A stretch of 24,688 nt of DNA from an uncultured Faecalibacterium sp. (GTDB lineage Bacteria > Bacillota > Clostridia > Oscillospirales > Ruminococcaceae): contig UQDV01000038.1 in the NCBI GenBank assembly GCA_900539945.1, forward strand, positions 1 through 24,688. Reading direction: 5' to 3'. Below, piece by piece: positions 1 to 7,568 of this stretch (position 1 is the first letter of the stretch; each line of letters opens with the position of its first letter). A program made the translations under genes and the position numbers. The notes beneath the pieces are model-generated. The model made no database searches. It saw nothing but the letters and a program-made list of their open reading frames with translations, and was not told the origin of the DNA.

Positions 1-50
1 ACACCCCATTTCCTAAACAGTATACCATACTGTCTAACAAATGGGGTGCA
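1..50. repeat. Nested palindrome downstream of the oligoendopeptidase gene
   Basis: A 10-bp outer stem (2-11 with 39-48, CACCCCATTT / AAATGGGGTG) encloses a 7-bp inner stem (17-23 with 27-33, ACAGTAT / ATACTGT) with a 3-base loop. It lies about 40 bp past the stop codon of the minus-strand peptidase gene, so it may form that transcript's 3' hairpin. The sequence that would show a T tract lies outside the window. It could equally be a dispersed palindromic repeat or, for the inner part, an operator. Confidence 0.55.
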
Positions 51-89
51 GTTCAGGAATGCAGCGGGACATTGCTTTTATGCGAAAAA

Positions 90-1781
90 TTATACCTGAT
101 GGGCTTCCAGCCAGTCGGTCATCTGCTGGGCGATGCCCTTGACGCTGCCGTCCTCAAACGGCACCTTCAGGCCTGCGGTCTGCAGCAGCTCGGTGTAGCT
201 GGCCAGACCGGCACGGCGCACCAGTTTCAGGTAGCGCTCCCAGGCGTCCTTGTGGTCGGTGAGGCTCAACAGGAAGAACTGCAGGGCGGCCATGGTGGAC
301 AGGCAGTAGTCGATATAATAGAAGGGGCACTCGTAGATGTGCAGCTGACGCTGCCAGCCGGCACCCCGGCCATAGAAGGGCAGGTTGTCAAAGTCGATCC
401 AGGGGCGGTACTTCTTTTCCAGCTTGAGCCACTCGGCGTTGCGCTCGTCCGGGGTCAGGTCCGGGTTCTGGTACATGATGTGCTGGAACTCGTCCACTTC
501 GCAGCCGTAAGCCAGGAACACAAAGCTGTCCTCGGCATGAAGCAGGGCATACTTGTCGGTGTCCTTGCCGAACAGCAGGTGGTGCCAGGGAGCGGTGAGG
601 AATTCCATGGCCATGGAGTGGATCTCGGCGCTCTCCATGCCGGGGCATTCCAGGTCGGCGGGCACGTTGGGGTCGCGCTCGGCCACATAGCCCTCAAAGG
701 CGTGGCCGCACTCGTGGGTCAGCACATCCACGTCGCCGGAGGTGTTGTTCCAGTTGGCGAAGATGAAGGGGGCCTTGTAGCTGGGCAGGCTGGTCATATA
801 GCCGCCGGACATCTTGCCGGGGCGGCTCTCCACGTCGAACAGCTCGTTGTCCTGCATGAAGTCGATGAACTCGGCCGTCTCCGGACTCAGCTCGTGGTAC
901 ATGGTGCGGGCGGCATCCATGCGGGCCTGATAGCCGGGGATGGGCTTGGGGTTGCCGTCCTTGAAGATGATGGGCAGGTCGGTAAAGGTGGGGTGCTCGA
1001 TGCCGGTGCGCTTGGCGCGCATGGCCATCACCTTCTGCAGCAGAGGCACCACGTCGTTGGCCACCTGATCGCGGAAGGCCTTGATCTCCTTGGCACCGTA
1101 GCCGATGCGGTTCATCCGCACATAGGACAGCTCGCTGTAGTCCTTGTAGCCCAGCACATGGGCCTGCTGGTTCAGATTTTTGACGATCTTGCCGTACAGA
1201 TCATCCAGCTCGGCACGGTGGGCGTCGAAATACCCGGCCTCGGCCTCATAAGCGGCACGGCGCACGGCAGGGTCCAGATCCTCTTTGTAGGGGCCCAGCT
1301 GGGGAATGGTGAGCTGCTTGCCGTCCAGCTCCACCAGCGCGCCGCCGTATACCTGCTGGTACTGGCTGACCAGTGCGTTGAACTCCTTCTGCAGGTCCAC
1401 GGTGCGGTCGTCCATGCCCAGCACGGCATTCTTCATGCCGGCCACACAGGTGGTGCCGAAATGCTCCGTCAGGGCGTCCACATGGGGGTTCGACAGGAAG
1501 GCCCGGCTGATCTCTACCTGGGCATTGGCCACGGCGGGGCCGTTGGCGTCAAAGAAATCCTGTTCAGCCTTCCAAGAAGCGTCGCGGGTGTCGCAGGTGT
1601 AGTGGATATTGGCCAGCTGGGAGGCGGTGGTGTAGTCGGCAAAAGCACGGCTCTGCTCGTAGTACACGGCCACCAGTGCGTCGCCGTCCGGGGCAGCTGC
1701 GGCCTTGGCGGCCAGAGCTTTGCAATCGGCCAGCAGGGCGTCGATGTCCGGGCGGGTATAAGTCATTTCGCTGAATTTCAT
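90..1781 (-). CDS. M3 family zinc oligoendopeptidase
   Basis: Cytoplasmic zinc metallopeptidase that would cleave short peptides during peptide turnover. The 563-residue protein carries the M3 zinc motif HECGH at about residues 356-360, with the third ligand glutamate in ESAEIHSM about 25 residues later. Its size fits the shorter branch of M3 oligoendopeptidases rather than classical PepF of about 600 residues, so I give no gene symbol. The open frame extends upstream to 1931, but the start at 1781 has a good ribosome site (GGAAAGGAA) and begins with MKFSEMTY, as expected for the family; the extra N-terminal residues look like translated leader. It is transcribed alone, divergently from the folate block. 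A small hairpin (1800-1814) sits in its 5' leader. Family assignment is firm; substrate preference is unknown. Confidence 0.93.
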   Translation of the reverse strand: MKFSEMTYTRPDIDALLADCKALAAKAAAAPDGDALVAVYYEQSRAFADYTTASQLANIHYTCDTRDASWKAEQDFFDANGPAVANAQVEISRAFLSNPHVDALTEHFGTTCVAGMKNAVLGMDDRTVDLQKEFNALVSQYQQVYGGALVELDGKQLTIPQLGPYKEDLDPAVRRAAYEAEAGYFDAHRAELDDLYGKIVKNLNQQAHVLGYKDYSELSYVRMNRIGYGAKEIKAFRDQVANDVVPLLQKVMAMRAKRTGIEHPTFTDLPIIFKDGNPKPIPGYQARMDAARTMYHELSPETAEFIDFMQDNELFDVESRPGKMSGGYMTSLPSYKAPFIFANWNNTSGDVDVLTHECGHAFEGYVAERDPNVPADLECPGMESAEIHSMAMEFLTAPWHHLLFGKDTDKYALLHAEDSFVFLAYGCEVDEFQHIMYQNPDLTPDERNAEWLKLEKKYRPWIDFDNLPFYGRGAGWQRQLHIYECPFYYIDYCLSTMAALQFFLLSLTDHKDAWERYLKLVRRAGLASYTELLQTAGLKVPFEDGSVKGIAQQMTDWLEAHQV

Positions 1782-1833
1782 GGGAATGAGTTCCTTTCCG
1801 GGAGCGGAGCTCCCTTGTACATCTCTTGTGCCC

Positions 1834-1842
1834 ATCTTACCA
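1834..1842 (-). promoter_or_regulatory. Probable extended -10 promoter of the M3 peptidase gene
   Basis: Read on the minus strand, TGGTAAGAT is an extended -10 element (TGN followed by TAAGAT) about 50 bp upstream of the start codon. The -35 region is poor (TTTTCT at about 17 bp), as is common for extended -10 promoters. Inferred from sequence only. Confidence 0.45.
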
Positions 1843-1949
1843 CGTTCTGCCCCAAAAGAAAAGGGGTGTGCAGGCGAAGAAAGCCACACTACTGTGCAGC
1901 ATAGACAAAAATAAGAACGCTGCCTTGGCAAAGCTGTCGGTTTCTGCGG

Positions 1950-1978
1950 TTGCGGGGGCGGGGAAAAAGGGCTATAAT
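1950..1978 (+). promoter_or_regulatory. Promoter of the folT leader (TTGCGG-17-TATAAT)
   Basis: TTGCGG (1950-1955) and a perfect TATAAT (1973-1978) are separated by 17 bp. Transcription would begin around 1985, right at the 5' side of the THF riboswitch, which supports the call. Confidence 0.75.
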
Positions 1979-1986
1979 AAAACCAT

Positions 1987-2084
1987 CAACAGAGTAAGAT
2001 CCTGTGCGTTAAGTGCCGCATCAACGGGGAGTTGTGCTGTGGACGAAGGTGTACCCGCGGTACAGGATCTGCATCCCGCTGCTG
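1987..2084 (+). promoter_or_regulatory. Tetrahydrofolate (THF) riboswitch, folT type
   Basis: The region shows the conserved order of the Firmicute THF aptamer: GCGTTAAGTG near the 5' end, ACGGGGAGTTG in the P3 arm, GACGAAGG, then CCGCGGTACAGGATC and GCATCC. P2 is a perfect 9-bp helix (1997-2005 with 2062-2070). P3 forms CCGCA/TGTGG plus CAAC/GTTG around a GGGGA loop, and P1 is CAACAG with CTGCTG, one mismatch. This class binds reduced folates and is typically found before folT, exactly as here. It sits between a consensus promoter and an intrinsic terminator, so binding probably promotes termination before folT. Confidence 0.93.
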
Positions 2085-2147
2085 CATGGACTTGGGTGCA
2101 GGCGAGACGGTCTGCCGCCTTGCCCGGAAGTGAAATTTGTTGGATTC

Positions 2148-2189
2148 ACGCCCTCCTTTGTGCGGTTTGTCGCGCAGGGAGGGCGTTTT
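2148..2189 (+). terminator. Riboswitch-controlled intrinsic terminator (expression platform)
   Basis: A 9-bp GC-rich stem (ACGCCCTCC at 2148-2156 with GGAGGGCGT at 2178-2186) is followed by a short T run (2186-2189). It lies between the THF aptamer and the folT ribosome site, so it is the likely switching element. The T run is short, so some read-through is expected. Confidence 0.7.
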
Positions 2190-2237
2190 GCGTCTGCCCT
2201 GCTGGTTCCTTTCAGTCGAAAGGGGAGGACAATTGAT

Positions 2238-2753
2238 ATGAACAATTCATCCAGAACTTCCGTCCGCACACTGGTCATGCTGGCATTGCTGGTGGCCATG
2301 AGCATCGTGTTCAGCCGGGTGCTGAGCATCTCCACCGGCTTTGTCCGGTTCAACCTGGGCAGCCTGCCGGTGCTGCTGGCCGCACTGCTGTTCGGGCCCG
2401 GGGCAGGCTTTGCCGTGGGCGCGGTGGCCGACATCATCGGCGGCGTACTGGCCGGTTATGCCATCAACCCGCTCATCACGCTGGGTGCCGGGGCCATTGG
2501 TCTGGTGGCGGGCTATGCCTGGCAGAAGCTGCCGGACTACCGCACCGGCCTGCGGCTGAGCATCAGCGTACTGCTGGGCCACTTTGTGGGCTCCATGGTG
2601 ATCAACTCGCTGGCGCTGCGCATCTTCTATGGCTACGCATGGAGCGTGCTGCTGGCCCGCATCCCCAATGCGCTGGTGCTGAGCGCGGTGAACATCGTCC
2701 TGCTGCGCATCCTGCTGGAAAACCGCAGCCTGATGAAGCTGGCAAAGAAATAA
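2238..2753 (+). CDS. folT: ECF transporter S component, folate-specific (FolT family)
   Basis: Integral membrane substrate-binding subunit of a group II energy-coupling-factor transporter for folates. It would work with shared EcfA, EcfA' and EcfT subunits that are not in this window. The 171-residue protein is hydrophobic throughout with about six membrane segments, and has the S-component pattern near the N terminus (VRTLVMLALLVAMSIV) followed by the glycine-rich GPGAGFAVGAVADIIGG. Start at 2238: a strong AGGGGAGG site lies 10 bp upstream, and longer forms of the frame run through the riboswitch and are not credible. Folate specificity rests on the THF riboswitch upstream and folC downstream. 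A single S component carries no ATPase, as expected. Confidence 0.9.
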   Translation: MNNSSRTSVRTLVMLALLVAMSIVFSRVLSISTGFVRFNLGSLPVLLAALLFGPGAGFAVGAVADIIGGVLAGYAINPLITLGAGAIGLVAGYAWQKLPDYRTGLRLSISVLLGHFVGSMVINSLALRIFYGYAWSVLLARIPNALVLSAVNIVLLRILLENRSLMKLAKK

Positions 2754-2819
2754 AACGAGAACGATTGAAAATGGCTCCGCGTGCGCTGCGCCATAGCCAG
2801 AGGAATGAATTTTCTTTTT

Positions 2820-2855
2820 GTCAATGGGAAACGACTGCGGTCGTTTCCCATTGAC
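2820..2855. repeat. Perfect 16-bp palindrome with TGCG loop
   Basis: Positions 2820-2835 (GTCAATGGGAAACGAC) pair perfectly with 2840-2855 around the loop TGCG. No T run follows on either strand, so it is not a normal intrinsic terminator. It is the first of three hairpins between folT and folC. Confidence 0.7.
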
Positions 2856-2868
2856 CTGTTCACGAAAA

Positions 2869-2907
2869 GGGGTCGGTACGGGAAATGCTGTTGCCCGCTG
2901 CGACCCC
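2869..2907. repeat. Interrupted palindrome (GGGGTCG / CGACCCC)
   Basis: A 7-bp outer stem (2869-2875 with 2901-2907) and an inner CGGG/CCCG pairing (2879-2882 with 2894-2897) form an imperfect hairpin between two perfect 16-bp hairpins. Confidence 0.5.
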
Positions 2908-2919
2908 ACCTGTGAAAAA

Positions 2920-2955
2920 GCAACTCCGGAAAATCCGCAGATTTTCCGGAGTTGC
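2920..2955. repeat. Perfect 16-bp palindrome with CGCA loop
   Basis: Positions 2920-2935 (GCAACTCCGGAAAATC) pair perfectly with 2940-2955 around the loop CGCA. The loop is the reverse complement of the loop of the hairpin at 2820-2855, and both stems are exactly 16 bp, so the two look like one class of element. The downstream sequence is AT-rich but has no T run, so terminator function for folT is doubtful. Confidence 0.7.
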
Positions 2956-3033
2956 AAATTTAAAAATAATATTTCCGCTCAATATGCCCAGAGCACAGCG
3001 GAGGGCATTCAAAATCATAAAGAGGCAATATCT

Positions 3034-4308
3034 ATGAACTACGAACAGGCAATGGAATACATCCACGCGGTGCAGTGGGCCGGGCACAAACCCGGCCTGA
3101 GCCGCACCCGCACCCTGCTGGCCGCTCTGTGCGACCCCCACAAGCGGCTCCGGTTCGTCCATGTGGCGGGCACCAACGGCAAGGGCAGCACGGCGGCCAT
3201 GCTGGCTTCCTGCCTGCAGGCCGCCGGTTACCGGGTGGGCCTGTTCACCTCGCCCTTCATCAACCGGTTCAACGAGCGGATCCAGGTGGACGGGCAGCAG
3301 ATTCCGGACGAAGAACTGGTGCAGTTGGTGGAGCGGGTGCAGCCTGCCGCCGACGCCATGACCGACGTCCCCACCGAATTCGAGATCATCACCGCGCTGG
3401 GGATGCTGTATTTTGCCCGCAAACAGTGCGATATCGTGGTGCTGGAAGTGGGGCTGGGCGGCACGCTGGATTCCACCAACGTCATCGAGAATCCGGAGTG
3501 CGCCGTGATCACCGCGCTGGGTATGGACCACGTCAGGGAGCTGGGCCCCACGCTGGCCGATATTGCCGCCGCCAAGGCGGGCATCATCAAGCCGGGCTGC
3601 CCGGTGGTGAGCTACGGCGGGGTCCCGGAGGCCGATGCGGTCATCCGGCGGGTGGCAGCAGAGCAGAACGCGCCCCTGACCGAAGTGGATTTCCACAACC
3701 TGCAGATCGACGGTGGAGATCTGGACGCAGTCACCTTTGATTTTGACGGGCTGGACGGGGTGCACCTGCCCCTCATCGGCAGCTACCAGCCCCGCAACGC
3801 GGCGGTGGCCATCACCACCCTGCGGGTGCTGCGGGCCAAAGGCTGGAACGTGCCGGAAAGTGCCATCCGCACCGGATTGGAGACCGTGCAGTGGCCGGGC
3901 CGCTTTGAGTTGCTGCGGCATGCCCCGGCTTTCCTGCTGGACGGCAGCCACAACGCCCACGGCATGCGGGCCACGGTGCAGAGCCTGAAGGACCGCTTCC
4001 CCGGCGAGAAGTTCGTGTTCCTGGTCAGCATCATGGCCGACAAGGATGTGGACGAGATGCTGCAGCTGCTGGCCCCGCTGGCAAAGCAGTTCGTGACCGT
4101 GGCGGCCCACACGCCCCGTGCCATGCCGGCGGAAACGCTGGCGGAGCACATCCGGGCCTATGGCTGCCCGGCGGAGGCCGCAGGCAGCATCGAAGCCGGT
4201 GTGGCCCGGGCCATGGAACTTGGCGGCACCGGGCCGGTGTGCGCGCTGGGCACCCTCTATTTTTCCGGTGACGTTCGGCAGGCGTTTGCCGCGCAGACAA
4301 AAGGCTGA
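3034..4308 (+). CDS. folC: Bifunctional folylpolyglutamate synthase / dihydrofolate synthase
   Basis: Cytoplasmic ATP-dependent ligase that adds glutamate to folates, trapping imported folate in the cell; in many bacteria it also makes dihydrofolate from dihydropteroate. The 424-residue protein has the Mur-ligase-type P loop HVAGTNGKGST (about residues 43-53), LFTSPFINRFNERI, EVGLGGTLDSTNVI, GMDHVRELGPT, GSYQPRNAAVAI and WPGRFELL with LLDGSHNAHG, all in family order. Start at 3034 is chosen for the AGAGG site about 9 bp upstream; the open frame extends back to 2818 only through palindromic non-coding DNA. Its position after folT supports a folate uptake and retention unit. It may be co-transcribed with folT through the hairpin cluster, since I see no convincing separate promoter. 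Confidence 0.94.
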   Translation: MNYEQAMEYIHAVQWAGHKPGLSRTRTLLAALCDPHKRLRFVHVAGTNGKGSTAAMLASCLQAAGYRVGLFTSPFINRFNERIQVDGQQIPDEELVQLVERVQPAADAMTDVPTEFEIITALGMLYFARKQCDIVVLEVGLGGTLDSTNVIENPECAVITALGMDHVRELGPTLADIAAAKAGIIKPGCPVVSYGGVPEADAVIRRVAAEQNAPLTEVDFHNLQIDGGDLDAVTFDFDGLDGVHLPLIGSYQPRNAAVAITTLRVLRAKGWNVPESAIRTGLETVQWPGRFELLRHAPAFLLDGSHNAHGMRATVQSLKDRFPGEKFVFLVSIMADKDVDEMLQLLAPLAKQFVTVAAHTPRAMPAETLAEHIRAYGCPAEAAGSIEAGVARAMELGGTGPVCALGTLYFSGDVRQAFAAQTKG

Positions 4309-4337
4309 CGTTGCACAATAGGATCCGATAAAAAAGA

Positions 4338-4375
4338 AAAAGCGGTGACCCGTGCAGGTTGGGTCATCGCTTTTC
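4338..4375 (+). terminator. Intrinsic terminator after folC
   Basis: A 14-bp stem with one G-T wobble (4338-4351 with 4361-4374, AAAAGCGGTGACCC / GGGTCATCGCTTTT) ends in TTTTCTT, 30 bp past the folC stop. Confidence 0.85.
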
Positions 4376-4678
4376 TTGCCCCTTGCGGGGCAGGCAGGGT
4401 AAATGATAAGAAGGTAAATGAAGAAAATAGCAGAAATCAGGGGACAAAGGCCGGATGGAGAAGATGTGTACATTTGTATCCAACGAAATGCCTTTGTTGG
4501 ATACAACATACCACGTTTGCCGGAAAATTACAAGAGGATTTTTAAATTTTTTGAACAAAACACACGGGAAATCGCATTTTTGTAGGAACGCACAAATTTG
4601 ATGGAAAGTTCCCGGCAAACTGACGAATAAGCCCAAGACGGGCGGCAGACAGCCCCGCCGGGCGTGCAAAGACGATTC
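4376..4678. other. AT-rich intergenic stretch with inverted repeats, no gene seen
   Basis: No credible coding frame. It holds a palindrome at 4474-4506 (TTGTATCCAAC / GTTGGATACAA, 11 bp, extendable by wobble pairs) and a separated 9-bp inverted repeat GTTTGCCGG (4515-4523) / CCGGCAAAC (4612-4620) about 90 bp apart. The enclosed DNA is clearly more AT-rich than the flanking genes. The function is not evident; operator, small palindromic element or long 5' leader are all possible. Confidence 0.5.
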
Positions 4679-4707
4679 TTTACAACATGGGGCGGGTGTG
4701 TTAAGAT
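4679..4707 (+). promoter_or_regulatory. Promoter of the MATE gene (TTTACA-17-TAAGAT)
   Basis: TTTACA (4679-4684) and TAAGAT (4702-4707) are 17 bp apart, about 80 bp upstream of the MATE start codon. Confidence 0.65.
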
Positions 4708-4788
4708 GAATGCGTATGTAAAATCGAGGGGCCTGCGCACCGCGCAGGAAGAGCGCGGGCAATGCGGCCCGTGCAGGAGAGGAGTTCA

Positions 4789-6168
4789 ATGATGCAGCAA
4801 ACGGCACGCAGCGGGGAAAAAGCGCCGCTGTTCGGCGGACGGAAACCGCTGTTTACCCAATCACAATTGTTGAAGCTCACCTGGCCGCTGCTGGTGGAGC
4901 AGTTCCTGGCCGTGACGGTGGGCATGGCCGATACCATGATGGTGTCCCGCTGCGGCGAGGCCGCCATTTCCGGCGTCAGTCTGGTGGACATGATCAACAA
5001 CCTGATCATCGTGCTGTTTTCGGCGCTGGCCACCGGCGGTGCCGTGGTGGTGAGCCAGTTCCTGGGCGCAAGGGAGCAGAAGAGTGCCAACAAGAGTGCC
5101 GGACAGCTGATCCTGCTCAGCGGCATCCTGGGCCTGGGCGTGGGGGTGCTGTGCTTTGTGCTGGCGCGGCCCATGATCCGGCTGTTCTACGGCTCCATTG
5201 ACGCCGATGTGCTGGATGCCGGTACGTTGTACCTCAAGATCATTGCGGTCAGCTACCCGTTCCTGGCGCTGTACAACGCGGGCGCGGCACTGTTCCGCAG
5301 CATGGGCAACTCCCGGATCTCGATGCAGATCAGCGTGCTGATGAACATCATCAACATCGTGGGCAACGCGGTGTGCATCTTCGGCCTGAAAATGGGCGTG
5401 GACGGCGTGGCATGGCCCAGTGTGGTGTCCCGTGTGGTGGCGGCCGTGCTCATTCTGGGCAAGTGCTACCAGAAGGGCCACGCGCTGCAGGTGCCCAGGA
5501 CCGTGCAGCTGGACGTCGGCATGACCCGGCGCATCCTGGGCATCGGCATCCCGTCCGCCTTTGAGAACAGCCTGTTCGAGGCCGGACGCATCCTGGTGGT
5601 GAGCATGATCTCCACGTTCGGTACGGTGCAGATCGCAGCCAACGCGGTGGCCAACAATCTGGACGGCATGGGCGTCATCCCCGGCAAAGCCCTGAGCCTT
5701 GCCATGATCACCGTGGTGGGCCAGTGCGTCGGTGCGCGGGACTACGAGCAGGCCGTGCACTACACCCGCAAGCTCACTTTGTGGGCTTACCTGACCATGG
5801 GCCTGTTCAACGGGGCCATTCTGCTGTTTTTGCGGCCGCTGGTGGGCATCTATGAGCTGTCCGGTGCCACCATGGAGCTGGCCATCCAGCTTGTGACCAT
5901 CCATGCGGGCTGCGCCATCTTTTTCTGGCCGCTGTCCTTCGTGCTGCCCAACGCCCTGCGCGCCGCCAACGACGTGAAATTTACCATGATCGTGTCCATC
6001 CTCAGCATGGCCGTGTGGCGGCTGGGCTTCAGCTACCTGCTGTGCGTGCGCATGGGCTGGGGGGCCGTGGGCGTGTGGATCGCCATGGTCATCGACTGGC
6101 TCTGCCGTGTGACCTGCTTTGTGACCCGCTTCCGCAGCGGGGTATGGAAAACCAAGTATCACGCATAA
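4789..6168 (+). CDS. MATE family cation-coupled multidrug exporter
   Basis: Integral membrane transporter that would export drugs, cationic compounds or metabolites using a sodium or proton gradient. The 459-residue protein has about twelve membrane segments in two homologous halves. Family-typical stretches include LTWPLLVEQFLAVTVGMADT near residue 30, AALFRSMGNSRISM near 175 and GIPSAFENSLFEAGRI in the second half. Two adjacent ATG codons (4789 and 4792) follow AGGAGAGGAG; 4792 has slightly better spacing, so the true start may be three bases later. The next gene (exonuclease III) begins 23 bp downstream and is probably co-transcribed. The substrate cannot be read from the sequence. Confidence 0.9.
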   Translation: MMQQTARSGEKAPLFGGRKPLFTQSQLLKLTWPLLVEQFLAVTVGMADTMMVSRCGEAAISGVSLVDMINNLIIVLFSALATGGAVVVSQFLGAREQKSANKSAGQLILLSGILGLGVGVLCFVLARPMIRLFYGSIDADVLDAGTLYLKIIAVSYPFLALYNAGAALFRSMGNSRISMQISVLMNIINIVGNAVCIFGLKMGVDGVAWPSVVSRVVAAVLILGKCYQKGHALQVPRTVQLDVGMTRRILGIGIPSAFENSLFEAGRILVVSMISTFGTVQIAANAVANNLDGMGVIPGKALSLAMITVVGQCVGARDYEQAVHYTRKLTLWAYLTMGLFNGAILLFLRPLVGIYELSGATMELAIQLVTIHAGCAIFFWPLSFVLPNALRAANDVKFTMIVSILSMAVWRLGFSYLLCVRMGWGAVGVWIAMVIDWLCRVTCFVTRFRSGVWKTKYHA

Positions 6169-6191
6169 AACAAAAAGGGAGGACCCTTTGC

Positions 6192-6944
6192 ATGAAACTC
6201 ATCAGCTGGAATGTGAACGGCCTGCGGGCCTGCCTGACCCACGGCTTTGCCGACAGCTTTGCCGCGCTGGACGCCGATATTTTCTCGGTACAGGAGACCA
6301 AGATGCAGCCCGGTCAGGCGGATTTTGCCCCGGAGGGCTACACAGAATATACATACTCGGCCGAGAAAAAGGGCTACTCCGGCACGGCCTGCTGGTGCAG
6401 GCAGGTGCCGCTGGCCGTGACCACCGGCATCGGGCTGGAGGAGCATGACCACGAAGGCCGGGTGCTCACGCTGGAATACTCGGGCTTTTATCTGGTGAAC
6501 TGCTACACCCCCAACAGCCAGGACGGGCTGAAGCGGCTGGACTACCGCATGACCTGGGAGGACGCCTTCCGCGCCTACCTGCTGGGGCTGGACGCGAAAA
6601 AGCCGGTGATCCTGTGCGGCGACCTGAACGTGGCCCACACCGAAATGGACATCAAGAACGCAAAGACCAACCGGATGAGCGCAGGCTTTACCGACCAGGA
6701 GCGGGCCAAGATGACCGAGCTGCTGGCGGCCGGGTTTGCCGACAGCTTCCGGGTGGTGCACCCGGATGAGGTGAAGTACAGCTGGTGGAGCTACCGTTTC
6801 CATGCCCGCGAAAAGAATGCGGGCTGGCGCATCGACTACTTTATCGTCTCGCAGCGCATCGCAGATAAGATCCGCGCCGCCGAGATCCACAACGAGGTGT
6901 TCGGCTCGGACCACTGCCCGGTGGAGCTGGACATTGACCTGTAA
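6192..6944 (+). CDS. xth: Exodeoxyribonuclease III / AP endonuclease (ExoA, XthA family)
   Basis: DNA repair enzyme that cuts at abasic sites and removes 3' blocking groups and nucleotides. The 250-residue protein contains the family signatures in order: SWNVNGLR (catalytic Asn7), QETK (metal-binding Glu35), GYSGTA, CYTPNSQ, GDLNVAH, RIDYF and the C-terminal SDHCPVEL with the catalytic histidine. A GGGAGG ribosome site precedes the ATG. One variation is GTACWCRQ, where homologues usually have a TAVFTK-like strand; this is away from the catalytic residues. It lies between two membrane protein genes, with gaps of 23 and 10 bp, suggesting a mixed operon. Confidence 0.94.
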   Translation: MKLISWNVNGLRACLTHGFADSFAALDADIFSVQETKMQPGQADFAPEGYTEYTYSAEKKGYSGTACWCRQVPLAVTTGIGLEEHDHEGRVLTLEYSGFYLVNCYTPNSQDGLKRLDYRMTWEDAFRAYLLGLDAKKPVILCGDLNVAHTEMDIKNAKTNRMSAGFTDQERAKMTELLAAGFADSFRVVHPDEVKYSWWSYRFHAREKNAGWRIDYFIVSQRIADKIRAAEIHNEVFGSDHCPVELDIDL

Positions 6945-6954
6945 AGGAGAAGCT

Positions 6955-7440
6955 ATGCTCAAGAATTATCTGCTGGTGTTTTTCATCTCCATGGTGCCCA
7001 TCGTGGAGCTGCGCGGAGCCATTCCCATTGGGCTGGGTCTGGGGCTTCCGGCACTGCCCACCTACTTTTTGTGCGTGCTGGGCAACATGCTTCCGGTGCC
7101 CTTTATCTACCTGTTTGCCCGGAAGTTTTTGATTTGGGGCTACCATAAGCCCCTCATCGGGCCCATCTGCCGCTTTTGCATCAACAAGGGCGAAAAAGGC
7201 GGCCGTGCACTGGAGGCCAAGGCGGGCCGCGGCCTGACGGTGGCGCTGCTGCTGTTCGTGGGCATCCCCCTGCCGGGCACCGGTGCCTGGACCGGCACCC
7301 TGGCGGGGTCCATCCTGGATATGAAGTTCAAAGATGTGCTCATTGCCTGCATGGGCGGCGTGCTGCTGGCCGGTATCATCATGGGTCTGGCCAGTGCAGG
7401 CCTGTTGGGTGCGTTGAGTGGTCTGTTTGCCGTGGGCTGA
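6955..7440 (+). CDS. Small multidrug export family membrane protein (COG2426-like)
   Basis: A 161-residue integral membrane protein with the pattern of the Sm_multidrug_ex family: an N-terminal FFISMVPIVELRGAIPIG segment, a central PFIYLFARKFL segment, and a C-terminal LPGTGAWTGTLAGSILDMK segment. The family name is historical and biochemical evidence for drug export is thin, so the function is effectively unknown. Its AAAGGAGA ribosome site overlaps the exonuclease III stop codon, so it is almost certainly translated from the same transcript. Confidence 0.85.
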   Translation: MLKNYLLVFFISMVPIVELRGAIPIGLGLGLPALPTYFLCVLGNMLPVPFIYLFARKFLIWGYHKPLIGPICRFCINKGEKGGRALEAKAGRGLTVALLLFVGIPLPGTGAWTGTLAGSILDMKFKDVLIACMGGVLLAGIIMGLASAGLLGALSGLFAVG

Positions 7441-7500
7441 TGGCCCAAACCTGCCGCCGCTTTGTCGTGGAAATTGCCCATAGCATTTCTGCCCCGAGTG

Positions 7501-7509
7501 TGCTAGAAT
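7501..7509 (+). promoter_or_regulatory. Extended -10 promoter of the dipeptidase gene
   Basis: TGCTAGAAT fits an extended -10 (TGN plus TAGAAT) about 60 bp before the start codon. No good -35 is present at 17 bp, as expected for this promoter class. Confidence 0.5.
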
Positions 7510-7568
7510 GAACAGGATGTGTTTGAATACAGCGGTCTGCGTGCAACAGCCCGCCCGGAAAGGAAACG

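Noticed and set aside
72..1904. Long plus-strand open frame (about 610 codons) opposite the M3 peptidase
   Set aside because: It is the antisense shadow of a gene with clear zinc motifs; its composition (repetitive H, G, V, Q) is typical of antisense translation in GC-rich DNA.
2013..2237. N-terminal extension of folT
   Set aside because: It would translate through the THF aptamer and its terminator.
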